The notes below the pieces were generated by a model. That model searched no databases. It had not been told where the DNA came from and worked only from the letters and a program-made list of their open reading frames with translations. This document shows positions 55,464-64,000 of a stretch of 64,000 nt of DNA, piece after piece. Origin of the DNA: Bog-532 sp963742865 (GTDB lineage Bacteria > Actinomycetota > Actinomycetes > Streptosporangiales > Streptosporangiaceae); the NCBI GenBank assembly GCA_963742865.1, contig CAVUNW010000088.1, positions 1 to 64,000 on the forward strand, written 5' to 3'. Numbering within the stretch: position 1 is the stretch's first letter; the number at the start of each line of letters is the position of its first letter. Position numbers and translations under genes: made by a program.

Positions 55464-57155
55464 TCAGGCGCTGCGGACGGTGACCTGCGCGGACGGGTAG
55501 CCAGAAGCGCCGTTCGGGGCGGGCTCGGCCAGGGCGGCGGTCTGGGTGTAGCCGGTCGCGTCGGTGGCGCGCGCTTCGAGCAGGTAATTGCCCGGTGCCG
55601 CCTGCCATTCCCAGACCCATTGCCGCCAGGTGTCGATGCCGGGCACCGCGGCCAGCCGCGCCTCGTGCCAGGGGCCGCCGTTGACGCGAACCTCCACGGC
55701 GGCGATGCCCTTGTGCTGCGCCCACGCCACCCCGGCCACCGGCGCCCGGCCCGGGCGGAGCGGCGCGCCCGCCACGGGCACGTCGATCCGGGATTCGGTC
55801 TTGATCGGTCCCTGCTGCGCCCAGCCGCGCCGCGCCCAGTAGGCACGCGCCGCCGCGAACGTGGTGACCTCGATGTCGGTGACCCACTTGGTCGCGGACA
55901 CATAGCCGTAAAGCCCGGGCACCACCATCCGCGCGGGGAAACCGTGCACGACGGGCAGCGCCGTGCCGTTCATCGCCACGGCGAGCAGGGCGTTCCGGCC
56001 GTCGAGCACGACGGGCAGAGGAGTGCCCGAGGTGTACCCGTCGATCGACGTGGACAGCAGCTGATCGGCACCCGCCAGCGGGCGCGCCTGCCTGATCAGA
56101 TCCGCCAGGCTCGCGCCGAGCCACCTGGCATTCCCCGCGTAGGGCCCTCCGACCGGGTTCGAGACGCAAGTGAGCGTTATCCAGGCCTCGATGAGCGGTC
56201 GCCGCAGCAGGTCAGCAAGGCTGATGATGATCTCGCGGTGCACCATCCCGTGGATGCGCAGCCGCCAGGCCGCCGGATCAACCTGGGGCACGAGCAGGGC
56301 GGTGTCGACCCGGTAGAAACTGTCATCCGGCGTTACGAACGAGCTGAGGCCCGGGATGTTCAGGTTGCTGCCGGCCGGGAGCGGCGGCGCGGGAACCGCG
56401 GGCCGGGGGAACCGGATGGCGGACCGCGCCGCGGCGATGTTGTGCTCATAGGCCAGGTTTCGCCCGGCTATCGTCCCCAGCGCCGCGACGCCGACGGCGG
56501 CGCCGCCCGAGATCAGGAACCGCCGCCGCGCGGGCCAGCGGGATGGTGCCTGGTCGTCCGGATTGACCAGGCCAAAGGAGTAGGCCGGGCCCGCACGGAC
56601 GGTAGGTTCCGCTACGGAGGCCGTGCCCGGCAGCCGTTCCGGCCCGGCCGGCCGGGACGGCCCGGCTGGCTGAGGCAAGCCGCCTGGCTGAGGCGGGTCG
56701 GTCAGCTCGGGGTGCAGGTCGGACGGGAAAAGGGCGTCCAGTGGAGCGCCGAGCCCGCCCGCCGCGCGGGCCAGCCAGGTCAGCGCGATCGCGCCTGCCG
56801 CGGCTCCCACCAGGGTGGGAACCACGTACCCCACCGTGGCGGCCGGCCTGGTCAGAGCCGCCGCCAGGCCGATGGCGGCGAAAATTGCGAGGCCCGACAT
56901 ACCAAGGGCGAGCCGGCGGACCGCGAGCATCCCGACGACCGCTGCGTACAGGGCGAGGACCGCCACGATGCCGCCGAGCAGCACCGTCTTGTCATGAGTG
57001 CCGAACGCGGAGATGGCGAAATCCTTGACTGGCGGCGGTGTCAGGTCGATCGCGGCCTGCCCCACCGCGAACACGGGTGAGCTCTGCGGAACGCCGAGGC
57101 CAGAAGCGAACTGAGCGGCGCCCACGGCGACGGCGGCCGCGAGCACGCCGGCCAC
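55464..57155 (-). CDS. Membrane-anchored sulfite-oxidase-family molybdoenzyme
   Basis: 563 residues from GTG 57155; no good upstream start in frame. Four N-terminal helices (TVLLGGIVAVLALYAAVVGM, LGMSGLAIFAAIGLAAALTR) precede a Tat-like segment (RRRFLISGGAAVGVAALGTI). The catalytic part has SFYRVDTALLVPQVDPAAWR, the molybdenum Cys in ITLTCVSNPVGG, and VVLDGRNALLAVAMNGTALP, VHGFPARMVVPGLYG, then an Ig-like dimerisation domain with VEVRVNGGPWHEARLAA. Typical of the actinobacterial SUOX family; the substrate may be sulfite or a sulfoxide. Unlike the earlier molybdoenzyme it lacks a cytochrome b domain. Confidence 0.85.
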   Translation of the reverse strand: MAGVLAAAVAVGAAQFASGLGVPQSSPVFAVGQAAIDLTPPPVKDFAISAFGTHDKTVLLGGIVAVLALYAAVVGMLAVRRLALGMSGLAIFAAIGLAAALTRPAATVGYVVPTLVGAAAGAIALTWLARAAGGLGAPLDALFPSDLHPELTDPPQPGGLPQPAGPSRPAGPERLPGTASVAEPTVRAGPAYSFGLVNPDDQAPSRWPARRRFLISGGAAVGVAALGTIAGRNLAYEHNIAAARSAIRFPRPAVPAPPLPAGSNLNIPGLSSFVTPDDSFYRVDTALLVPQVDPAAWRLRIHGMVHREIIISLADLLRRPLIEAWITLTCVSNPVGGPYAGNARWLGASLADLIRQARPLAGADQLLSTSIDGYTSGTPLPVVLDGRNALLAVAMNGTALPVVHGFPARMVVPGLYGYVSATKWVTDIEVTTFAAARAYWARRGWAQQGPIKTESRIDVPVAGAPLRPGRAPVAGVAWAQHKGIAAVEVRVNGGPWHEARLAAVPGIDTWRQWVWEWQAAPGNYLLEARATDATGYTQTAALAEPAPNGASGYPSAQVTVRSA

Positions 57156-57300
57156 AGCCCCGGCGAGGGCGCGAGTGCGCCGCGTCTGGTCGTCGGCGAT
57201 GTCGAGGGTCCTGTCATGACGGAAAGTCGCACGTGGGCGTTTCGTTCACGGTACCCAGGCCCAGGGCCGATGCAGGGCCGATGCAGGCCGAGCGGGCGGG

Positions 57301-58032
57301 TCAGCCGGTGGTCAGCTCGGGCGGCGCTGAGCCGCCCGGGCCGATCTGGGTCTTGAGCGCCGCGAGTTCCTTATCCACCTCAGCGGCCGACGCGGCTTCG
57401 TCGAGCTCGTTCTGGATGTCGTCGGTGTCTCCCCCGACATCTTCGAGCACGCCCGACTGGAGCAGCTCGTCCAGCGCGCCGGCCCGGGCCTGCATCGCGG
57501 CGATCTTGTCCTGGGCCCGCTGCACCTCTGCTCCCGAATCGCCGATGGTGCTGGAGATCCCCGTGACGCTCTCGTCGACCGAGCTCATCGCGCTCGCCGC
57601 GGTGTACTGGGCCTTGAGTACTTCCTTTTGGGTCCGGAAGTTGTTCACCTTCGACTGCAGGGCAGCGAGGGTCCGCTCAAGGTTGGCCTCCTGCGCGGTG
57701 AGCTGCTGGTGCTGGGGCTCCATGCCGTTGATCTGGCCCTGGGCGGCAGCCTTGCGGGACAGCGCCTCCCGGGCCAGATCCTCATTGCCCTGCGACAGCG
57801 CCGCGCGGGCCTGGTCGTCCAGGTGCGCCACGGAATGCTGAAGCTGCTGCTCCTGCAGTTCAATCTGCTTCCGCGAAGCGGCGATGGCCACCAGTGACCG
57901 GCGGACCTGGGTGATCTGGTCGAGCATCTGCTCGTAGGACAGATCAAGCATCTCGTCGGGCTTCTCGGCGGCGTCGAGCGCCTTGTTGGCTTTGGCCTGG
58001 ACTATCTCGTGGGCCCGCTGAAAGAGGCTCAT
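57301..58032 (-). CDS. pspA: PspA/IM30 membrane-stress protein
   Basis: 243 residues, nearly all helix: MSLFQRAHEIVQAKANKALD, DEMLDLSYEQMLDQITQVRR, SVAHLDDQARAALSQGNEDL, TLAALQSKVNNFRTQKEVLK. This is the coiled-coil PspA family of ESCRT-III-like proteins that coat and repair the inner membrane. The ATG 58032 has GAGGAG about 10 bases upstream; earlier codons are non-coding. Confidence 0.93.
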   Translation of the reverse strand: MSLFQRAHEIVQAKANKALDAAEKPDEMLDLSYEQMLDQITQVRRSLVAIAASRKQIELQEQQLQHSVAHLDDQARAALSQGNEDLAREALSRKAAAQGQINGMEPQHQQLTAQEANLERTLAALQSKVNNFRTQKEVLKAQYTAASAMSSVDESVTGISSTIGDSGAEVQRAQDKIAAMQARAGALDELLQSGVLEDVGGDTDDIQNELDEAASAAEVDKELAALKTQIGPGGSAPPELTTG

Positions 58033-58234
58033 CGCGGTCTGCTCCTCGTCGATGGTGGGCAGAGCCTCAACGAACCCGAGGCCCGGCGGGTTCCCGCCAC
58101 TCACCACACTAGCGGGCCGATGAGAACAGCCCCCAACCACGTCATGCCTGGTCAGGTGCTATTTCTGCAGCTCTCCGTACCCTTGTACAGAACGGACCCG
58201 GCGGGTGCGGCGGATGCTGTCAGGAGCGCGGGAT

Positions 58235-59593
58235 ATGACCGTAGCTAACGGAGAGGTCACGCCGCGTGACGTCCCCTTGATGCCGGGGGGACAGCGGGTC
58301 CTCGGCCACGCGCTGGAGTTCGGCCGCGACCCGCTCGCGCTGCTGGCGCAGGCGAGGGAACACGGCGATGTGGTTCGCATCAGGTTCGGGCCGTTCCACG
58401 TTTACGTCCTGAACAGTCCGAGCGCCATCAGGCAGGCGCTGGTCGGCGAGGCCAGGAAGCTGGGCAAGGGCCTTAACTTCGGCCGGGCCAAGCGGCTGAT
58501 AGGCAACGGGCTCGTGATGTCCGAAGGCGAGAGCCATGACCGGCAGCGGCGCCTCATGCAGCCAGCGTTCCATCGCGCCGGGATCGCCCGTTACGTGGGC
58601 ACGATGCGGGATGTCGCGGTTCCGCGCATCAGCGCATGGCCAGACGGCGGGACGCTTGCCTTCGACCGGGAGATGCGCTCGATCACGCTCACCGTGCTGA
58701 CCAGGACGCTCCTTTCCAGCGATATCGGCGCGGATGCGATCGACGAAATCGAGCGACTGCTGCGGGTGCTGCTCTCCGAGCTCGTGGCCCGGGGGGTCAC
58801 CGCGAATGTTCCGGGGCTCGCATGGGTGCCGACCCGGTCCAACCGGCGGTTCAGCGCGGCCAACCGGCGCCTGCGCGCCCTGCTGACCGACATCATCGAT
58901 GGCTACCGGAAGGTCGGGGCGGACCACGGCGACCTGATCTCGATCCTCATGCGCGCCCGCGACGACGACACCGGCGCGGGGATGACCAACGAGCAGTTGC
59001 GCGACGAGGCGGCAACCCTCGTCATCGCGGGTTCCGAGACGACGGGGAACACCATCGCCTGGGCCTGCTACCTGCTAGCTCAGCACCCGCGGGTCCAGGA
59101 GCGGCTCCAGGAGGAAGCCGACCTCGTGCTAGCCGGTGCCGATGCCGACTACGAGACCTTGAGCAGGCTGCCCTTCACTCGCGCCGTGATCACCGAGGCG
59201 CTGCGCCTGTATAGCCCGGTCTGGATACTGCCCCGCCGGGCACTCGTCGATGTCGAGCTGGGCGGTCACCTGCTCCGGGCGGGAAGCAGGATCTTCTTCA
59301 GCCCGTACGCGCTCAACCGCGACGCGCGGCTGCACCGTGATCCCGGCCGCTTCGATCCCGACCGGTGGGCCACCGACTACACCAGGAGCGACATGCGGGC
59401 GACATTCTTCCCGTTCGGCCAGGGAATCAGGAACTGCATCGGCGAGGGGTTCGCCTGGACCGAGTCCACCCTGCTGCTCAGCGCGATCGCCGCCCGCTGG
59501 CAGCTGCAGCTCACCGACGGCGCCGCCGTGCACCCCGTGGTCAGCAGCACCCTGGTGCCGAGCGAACTACCCATCACAGTGACCCGCCGTTAG
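58235..59593 (+). CDS. Cytochrome P450
   Basis: 452 residues from ATG 58235 (GGAG at 8 bases); a GTG ten codons upstream is possible. I-helix AGSETTGNTIAWACYLLA, ExxR in ITEALRLYSPVWIL, heme loop FFPFGQGIRNCIGEGFAWTE with axial Cys401. The type resembles class I bacterial P450s of the CYP families that use ferredoxin. No ferredoxin or reductase is adjacent, so the redox partner must come from elsewhere. Substrate unknown. Stands alone between the PspA gene and the tRNA-like sequence. Confidence 0.92.
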   Translation: MTVANGEVTPRDVPLMPGGQRVLGHALEFGRDPLALLAQAREHGDVVRIRFGPFHVYVLNSPSAIRQALVGEARKLGKGLNFGRAKRLIGNGLVMSEGESHDRQRRLMQPAFHRAGIARYVGTMRDVAVPRISAWPDGGTLAFDREMRSITLTVLTRTLLSSDIGADAIDEIERLLRVLLSELVARGVTANVPGLAWVPTRSNRRFSAANRRLRALLTDIIDGYRKVGADHGDLISILMRARDDDTGAGMTNEQLRDEAATLVIAGSETTGNTIAWACYLLAQHPRVQERLQEEADLVLAGADADYETLSRLPFTRAVITEALRLYSPVWILPRRALVDVELGGHLLRAGSRIFFSPYALNRDARLHRDPGRFDPDRWATDYTRSDMRATFFPFGQGIRNCIGEGFAWTESTLLLSAIAARWQLQLTDGAAVHPVVSSTLVPSELPITVTRR

Positions 59594-59702
59594 CAGGCTG
59601 ATCGATCAGGCGGCCGCAGCTACCGGCTGAGCGCTCATCCGCTATATGTCCGTGGCCCCGCAACGCAGGGGTATGCAGCGCTACGAGATGACACACCACG
59701 GG

Positions 59703-59751
59703 ACAAAGCAAAACGGCCCGCATAGCCGCGCTGACGCAGCTTACGGGCCGT
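59703..59751 (-). terminator. Rho-independent terminator after the tRNA-like sequence
   Basis: ACGGCCCG and CGGGCCGT (59713-59720 and 59744-59751) form an 8-bp GC stem; reading the minus strand it is followed by TTTTGCTTTGT. This is a good terminator for the minus-strand tRNA-Tyr-like gene. Confidence 0.75.
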
Positions 59752-59763
59752 TCTCACAGGATG

Positions 59764-59841
59764 TGGCAGGTGGTGGATTCGAACCACCGAAGGCGAAGCC
59801 GACGGTTTTACAGCCCGTCCCTCCTAGCCGAGGTCCATGCC
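59764..59841 (-). tRNA. tRNA-Tyr(GTA)-like, degenerate 5' half
   Basis: On the minus strand the anticodon loop CTGTAAA (anticodon GTA, Tyr), the long variable arm, the T arm GGTGGTTCGAATCCACC and the 3' acceptor ACCTGCCA are canonical for a bacterial tRNA-Tyr. The 5' half is not: the 5' acceptor reads GGCATGG instead of the GGCAGGT needed, leaving two mismatches; the D arm is short; and a G-A mismatch closes the anticodon stem. No CCA is encoded. This is either a divergent tRNA or the 3' half left at an attachment site by an integrated element. Confidence 0.55.
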
Positions 59842-60063
59842 GCTGACCAGCATGGACGCACTTCGAGGCATGATTCCGGGCTGCCGCCGTCCGCTATGCA
59901 TCCGTGGTACCGGATTCTGGGGACCGTGCGGGCCACGGACAGGGGGACGCACGCCCATGGACGAGCGGGTGCGAGCGGTTGCACGAACCGCGCGCCCGGC
60001 TTTTTGGCCGCTGAGCTGGTATCTCAGGCTGCCTGCTCGCTGTCGCCGGTCCGGCACGTGGTG

Positions 60064-60252
60064 CTAACGAAACCACTGGCGGGGGCTAGTTCGCACGTCC
60101 TGGTGGGCAGCAACGACGTGGCTGCCGCCTGCCCAAGTCGCGCCGCAGACCGGGCATTTGACGTACCAGTCATCTCCGCCTTGCTGGTAGGTCACGAGGC
60201 CTTGCTGGCCAGTTCCGGGGCACTGGTCTTCGGTACTCGCTTGATTGTCCAT
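60064..60252 (-). CDS. Small zinc-ribbon protein (62 aa)
   Basis: 62 residues starting MDNQASTEDQCPGTGQQGLV and continuing WYVKCPVCGATWAGGSHVVA. A single Cys near the start and a CPVC pair suggest a partial zinc ribbon. The ATG is preceded by GGGAGGAA at 7 bases. The left end of the IS element lies immediately upstream of this ribosome binding site, so the original promoter has probably been replaced. Confidence 0.6.
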   Translation of the reverse strand: MDNQASTEDQCPGTGQQGLVTYQQGGDDWYVKCPVCGATWAGGSHVVAAHQDVRTSPRQWFR

Positions 60253-60263
60253 GCGCTTCCTCC

Positions 60264-60275
60264 CTAGCCGGAGTT
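60264..60275 (+). repeat. Left terminal inverted repeat of the IS
   Basis: CTAGCCGGAGTT, the reverse complement of 62138-62149. It overlaps the upstream side of the small zinc-ribbon gene's ribosome binding site. Confidence 0.75.
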
Positions 60276-60364
60276 CTGTAGGTAAGTCGACCTCGATCCG
60301 CTGAGGCGTCGGGGTCCCGGCGGGCTTGCTGGGCAATCACGTTGGCCGGTGGCTGTGAACACTG

Positions 60365-62061
60365 ATGGCGTATACGACAGATATGGCATTGATCGTCAGA
60401 AGAGCGCGGCGAAGCCGACCTACGACGACTGGTGGAGTCCGCTCGCGTCGGCGGCAGGCCCGGATCGTGTCCGAGGAATACCTGGGCACTGCCGAGGAGC
60501 TAATGCGGCGATGCGCGGTGGCGGGCTGGGGCGGCCCGACTGTATCAGCAGAAGGACTTCGGCGGGGTCGCTTGAAGCTGGGGCGTGCCGGAAGACCTTG
60601 GTGGTGGCGGCGTATCATCGATGAGGCGGCCGGTGCGCGGCGGTCTGACGCGGGTGCCACGCGGGCGCCTACCTGGTGCTGGCGACGCTGAACCGGCTGG
60701 CGAACGTGCTTGAAGCGGAAGTTGCGACTGGCTGGGCCAGGACGGCCGGCGCCGGTTCACCAGGAACTGCTGAGCGTGTGCGATGACGGCGATTCTGGAC
60801 GCGATGATGTGTGCCGCTGCAGGCTGGAGGAAACGAGTGAGGCGATCGCGGTGGCGATCGTGGCGGCGTCCGGGCGGGACTGCTCGTCGGCTGCCCTGGA
60901 CATGAAGCTCTGCGACCTTCATCGACACGGGAACGAGAAGGCGCCGACGGCGCAGGGGGCAAGGCGAGCAGAAGCGGACTGACTTGCGGCTAGTCGGCCT
61001 GGGCCTGCTGCTCAACCCGCGACGGGGGGATCCTGCTGGCCTGGCGCGCCCTACCCGGCGACAAGCTGACGCCACCAGTTCCCGCTGATCGGGGCGCTGC
61101 GCGCCGGCATGAGGCGATCTGCGCTGCCAGCGGGCAGCAGTGATGACGGAGATGACCGTCGTGTTTGACGCCGGGCAGAACTCCGGGGACAACTTCGCCT
61201 ACCTCGCAGCGCGCGCCTGCATTACATCGGTTCGGTGCCCGCCTCCGGCTGCCCGGATCTGACCAGCCTGCCCGCCAGCGTGCGAGCCGTCGTGGACGAG
61301 GACCGGTTCGGCGCGCTGACTGCCTGCGACACCCGCCGCGAGGTTTACGGCGCCGATCGCCGGGCGATCCTGACCCACTCACCTGAGCTGCACCAGGCCC
61401 AGGCCCGCGGGTTCGATGGCACCACCATGGCCAAGGCCGGCCGGAAGCTGGACGAGCTGGCCGCCACCCTCGCCCGCGGCAAGGCCCGCCGGGCCAGGGA
61501 CAAGGTCGAAGCCGAGATCACCGCGATCACCCGCAAGCCCTGGGTACGCCGGGTAACCGCTGGCAGCTTGACGGCGAGCAGCCCCGCGACCTGCGGCTTT
61601 CCTGGCACGTCGACCCGGGCGCCCGCGCCGCCCTGGAAGAAGAACTCTTCGGCAAGCACGTGCTCATCACCAGCCACGACGACTGGCCCGCCGCCGAGGT
61701 GATCGCCGGGTACCGGTCCCAGTCCGAGGCCGAGTTCTCCTTCCGGCAGATGAAAGACCCGCACATGGTGTCGTTCTCCCCGATGCACCACTGGACCGAG
61801 CACAACATCCGCGTCCACGTCTTCACCTGCGTGCTCGCTCTCCAGGCCGCCCACCTCATGCGGTTGCGAGCCCGCCGGGCCGGCCTGGACCTGTCCGTGC
61901 GCGAGCTGCTCAGCGAACTCGCCGGGATCAGCGAGACCGTCCTGCTCTACCAGGGTGACCGGGGCCGCCCCAGGGCCCACCGCATGCTCACCGAGACCAC
62001 CCCCGTCCAGGACAAGCTCCGCGACATCTTCGGCCTCGCCCGCTATGCTCCCAGCCGCTGA
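60365..62061 (+). pseudogene. IS1634-family transposase, broken by several frameshifts
   Basis: Conserved pieces appear in order but in different frames: RIVSEEYLGTAEELM near the start, IIDEAAGARRSDAG then AYLVLATLNRL, ALDMKLCDLHRHGNEKA, TVVFDAGQNSGDNFAYLAAR, RAVVDEDRFGALTACDTRRE, LAATLARGKARRARDKVEAE, then the intact C-terminus VIAGYRSQSEAEFSFRQMKD, HMVSFSPMHHWTEHNIRVHV and RMLTETTPVQDKLRDIFGLA. The VFDAGQNS Asp and the YRSQSEAEFSFR Glu are DDE candidates. At least four shifts or stops make it inactive. Confidence 0.8.
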
Positions 62062-62137
62062 CATGGGTAATACACCAAACCAGCCCCAGCACCCCCACTG
62101 AACAGCGGAAACAAGAGCAAGATCAACTTATCCCGGA

Positions 62138-62149
62138 AACTCCGGCTAG
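62138..62149 (-). repeat. Right terminal inverted repeat of the IS
   Basis: AACTCCGGCTAG, the exact reverse complement of 60264-60275. It lies 28 bp downstream of hsdR's stop codon. Confidence 0.75.
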
Positions 62150-62176
62150 CAGGGCTTGAGGCGTAGCGGAACGCAG

Positions 62177-64000
62177 TCAGCTGGCCTCGGCGGTGTCCTT
62201 CGGTATGGCGGTTTGCTTTAGGTAATCCAAGGTTTCGATGATCGTGCCCACCTCGGGGTCGGTGAAGAAGGTGTCGGGTCCGTGCGGTGCCCGGCTCTTA
62301 AATGGCTGCTCGTAGAGGTGGCCGATATCCAGGAACCCGTTCCTGGTGGGTGATTCGATGATCAGCTCGACAAAGCTGTACTGCGCAGGGCAAAAGGTCT
62401 TGCCTTGCTGGAACTTGTCGAAGGCGCGTACAGCGGTCTCTCGGCGCAGGCCAGTGATGGAACGGAGGAACAGCCCGAAGCCGTGGTACTCGTCGGTCAC
62501 CAAGTCGATGTCGGCCTGGGTACCGAAGCCCAGGTCAAGGAAAATGTTCTTGAGCTCGTCCAGGTCGGCGCTGCTGATCTGGCGGCCTCGCATGAGTTTC
62601 TGGACGAGCAGGTCGTTCTCGTGGCTGCGCAGGTACGTGCGGACCTTCCGCTCGAACCTGCTGCGGTTGGTCCCGATCTCCATGCCCTTGAGCTCGGCGG
62701 GTGTGAGCTCGCCGAGTTCATCTTGAAAATCAGTGAACACGACGCCACGGCGCTTGGCGGGGAGAAGCCGGACGAGGCCGCGCATGGTGCGGCGCATGGT
62801 CTCCAGCATCGGCAAGGTGATGTCCTGCCACCAGTCCTCACCCGCGATGTCGCTGAGGAACTCGGCGTGCCGGTTGACGACCGGATTGTTGAGTGTGGTG
62901 GGGTCTAGGAGGTCTTCGGCGATACGTTGCACCTGCATCTTCAGTGCCTCGTACCCGGGATCGCCGACCAGCAGGCCCAACTGGAGGCGCAGCGCGATCA
63001 GGTCGAACCGCTTGGCCTCCTCACTGTTCTCGTCGTCCTTGTACGCGCTGGGCAGGCCGGCCAGCTTCTCCTTCAGCTCGTCGCGTTTCTCGGCACTGAT
63101 CTGCTTCCAGGAGTTGGCGTCGAGGTAGATGTCCACTTCACGAAGGTGCTGCCGAACTTCGATGTTGTCGCGGTCCATACCCGCGACCTCGGCCTGCAGT
63201 CGGGTCGCGACACCACGACGGATAGCGGCATCGCCTGTGGGCTCGGGGTAGCGAGCCGAGTGGCCGGCTCCGGGTAGAGGTGGTCCAGCGTATACAGCAG
63301 CTCGGCGCGTTGCGCAAACAGGCGCTCGCCCAGCGACGGCTGAACCTTGGCATCGGCCTCGGGAATGGCGGAGTTAAAGTACTCGACGTTGCGGGCGACA
63401 TCGAAGATGATGAACTGCTTCTTATCCTGGCCAGGTCCGAACAGGTCTGGGCAAAGCCGGGTACCCCGGCCGAGCATCTGCCAGAACTTGGTCTTCGACC
63501 GGACCAGCTTCGCGAAAACCAGGTTGACGATCTCGGGTATGTCGATGCCGGTGTCCAGCATGTCGACGGAGACCGCGATGTGCGGCGCGGAATCCTTGAT
63601 CCGGAACTTGTCGATCAGGTGCTCCGCGCCCTTGATCTGGTAGGTGATGACGCGGGCGAAGTCGCCGGGCTGCTCCGGATAGATCTTGTTGAACCGATCG
63701 ACGATGAACTCGGCGTGCTTGCTGTTGCGGGCGAAGATGATCGTCTTGCCGAGCCGGTCTCCACCCTCGACCTTGAGGCCGTAAGTCATGAGCGTCTGCA
63801 GCATCTTGTCGATGGTGTCGGCGTTGAACAGATACTTGTTAACCTCGTCGGCCGAAACCTCGGTCGGGAGTCCCATCATCATCGTCCCACTCAACCTCGT
63901 CCCATTTTTCCTTTTCCTCGTCGGACAGGTCGTCGTACTTGATACCGAGCTGGGGAATCTTCAGCGGCACGTTGATGGTGAACGGGCCGACCAGATAGGA
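62177..64000 (-). CDS. hsdR: Type I restriction enzyme R subunit HsdR (partial, two frameshifts)
   Basis: The 3' part of hsdR, cut by the window edge. The visible protein begins within the motor domain (YLVGPFTINVPLKIPQLGIK), shifts near 63866, and continues YLFNADTIDKMLQTLMTYGL, IIFARNSKHAEFIVDRFNKI, the helicase motif VDMLDTGIDIPEIVNLVFAK and KFWQMLGRGTRLCPDLFGPG. A second shift near 63250 leads into the C-terminal helical region (RQHLREVDIYLDANSW, ETMRRTMRGLVRLLPAKRRG) that ends TAIPKDTAEAS. HsdR translocates and cuts DNA with HsdM/HsdS, presumably beyond this window. Both shifts look like single extra or missing bases. Confidence 0.85.

Larger units (their letters stand above)
60264..62149 (+). 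mobile_element. IS1634-family insertion sequence (decayed)
   Basis: 1886 bp bounded by CTAGCCGGAGTT at 60264-60275 and its exact reverse complement AACTCCGGCTAG at 62138-62149; similarity extends, with gaps in matching, to about 29 bases. Size and the internal transposase fit the IS1634 group of IS4-like DDE elements. No target duplication is obvious at the ends. Confidence 0.75.

Noticed and set aside
55053..57080. 675-codon plus-strand frame opposite the molybdoenzyme
   Set aside because: Antisense read-through of a conserved gene with no recognisable domain.

Overview
High-GC DNA with GTG/TTG starts, GTGA/ATGA stop-start overlaps and a strongly actinobacterial gene set: a PknB-type kinase with a beta-propeller, an XRE/DUF5753 plus DUF397 pair, NrtR-controlled nadABC, an IS1634-type element and a ricin-lectin GH25 lysozyme. 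A mycelial soil actinomycete (Streptosporangiales-like) is my best guess; the genus cannot be fixed from sequence alone. No rRNA or CRISPR array is visible. Many conserved genes are split by single-base shifts (nadA, nadC, GH15, the XRE gene, a luciferase-like oxidoreductase, a GAF histidine kinase, the GltD-like subunit, GH25, hsdR). Most look like one extra base, which suggests indel errors in the assembly; split genes are annotated here as whole genes with the shift noted.

Layout. 0-6.2 kb: kinase, small proteins, alpha/beta hydrolase, NTF2-FMO monooxygenase with a SnoaL-like partner, and a two-gene operon of tiny proteins. 6.4-15.5 kb: the most unusual block. It holds a SARP-like regulator with a PLD-like C-terminus, a receiver domain fused to an aminoglycoside-phosphotransferase-like kinase, a 1572-residue protein with two GHKL ATPase and two phosphoribosyltransferase-like modules, and a divergent methyltransferase with a C-terminal membrane helix. 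15.6-20.1 kb: nadA-nadB-nadC opposite nrtR, with a repeat-bearing operator region between. 20.1-22.3 kb: recombinase remnant and GH15 glucoamylase/trehalase. 23.4-26.5 kb: regulatory cluster (zinc-ribbon repeat protein, anti-sigma-like ATPase, XRE/DUF397). 26.6-30.8 kb: sugar-acid catabolism (SDR, LacI, PQ-loop transporter, UxaA-type dehydratase).

30.8-37.6 kb: luciferase-like oxidoreductase, membrane protein, cytochrome b/sulfite-oxidase protein and GT-C glycosyltransferase, then an OmpR two-component system. 37.6-42 kb: a TrmO/VOC chimera, then a likely cold-adaptation group (DEAD-box helicase, cold-shock protein, winged-helix regulator, fatty-acid desaturase). 42.3-50.4 kb: DevS-like GAF kinase and a tightly coupled operon of a GltD-like ferredoxin oxidoreductase, pyruvate:ferredoxin oxidoreductase (nifJ) and a dihydroorotate-dehydrogenase-like protein, suggesting low-oxygen electron flow. 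50.6-59.6 kb: envelope and redox genes (DUF2254, DUF3592, GH25, a second sulfite-oxidase-family enzyme, PspA, P450). 59.7-64 kb: a tRNA-Tyr-like sequence with a canonical 3' half and degenerate 5' half, a decayed IS1634-type element with recognisable terminal inverted repeats, and the 3' part of a type I restriction gene (hsdR). This looks like the edge of an integrated defence or mobile island.
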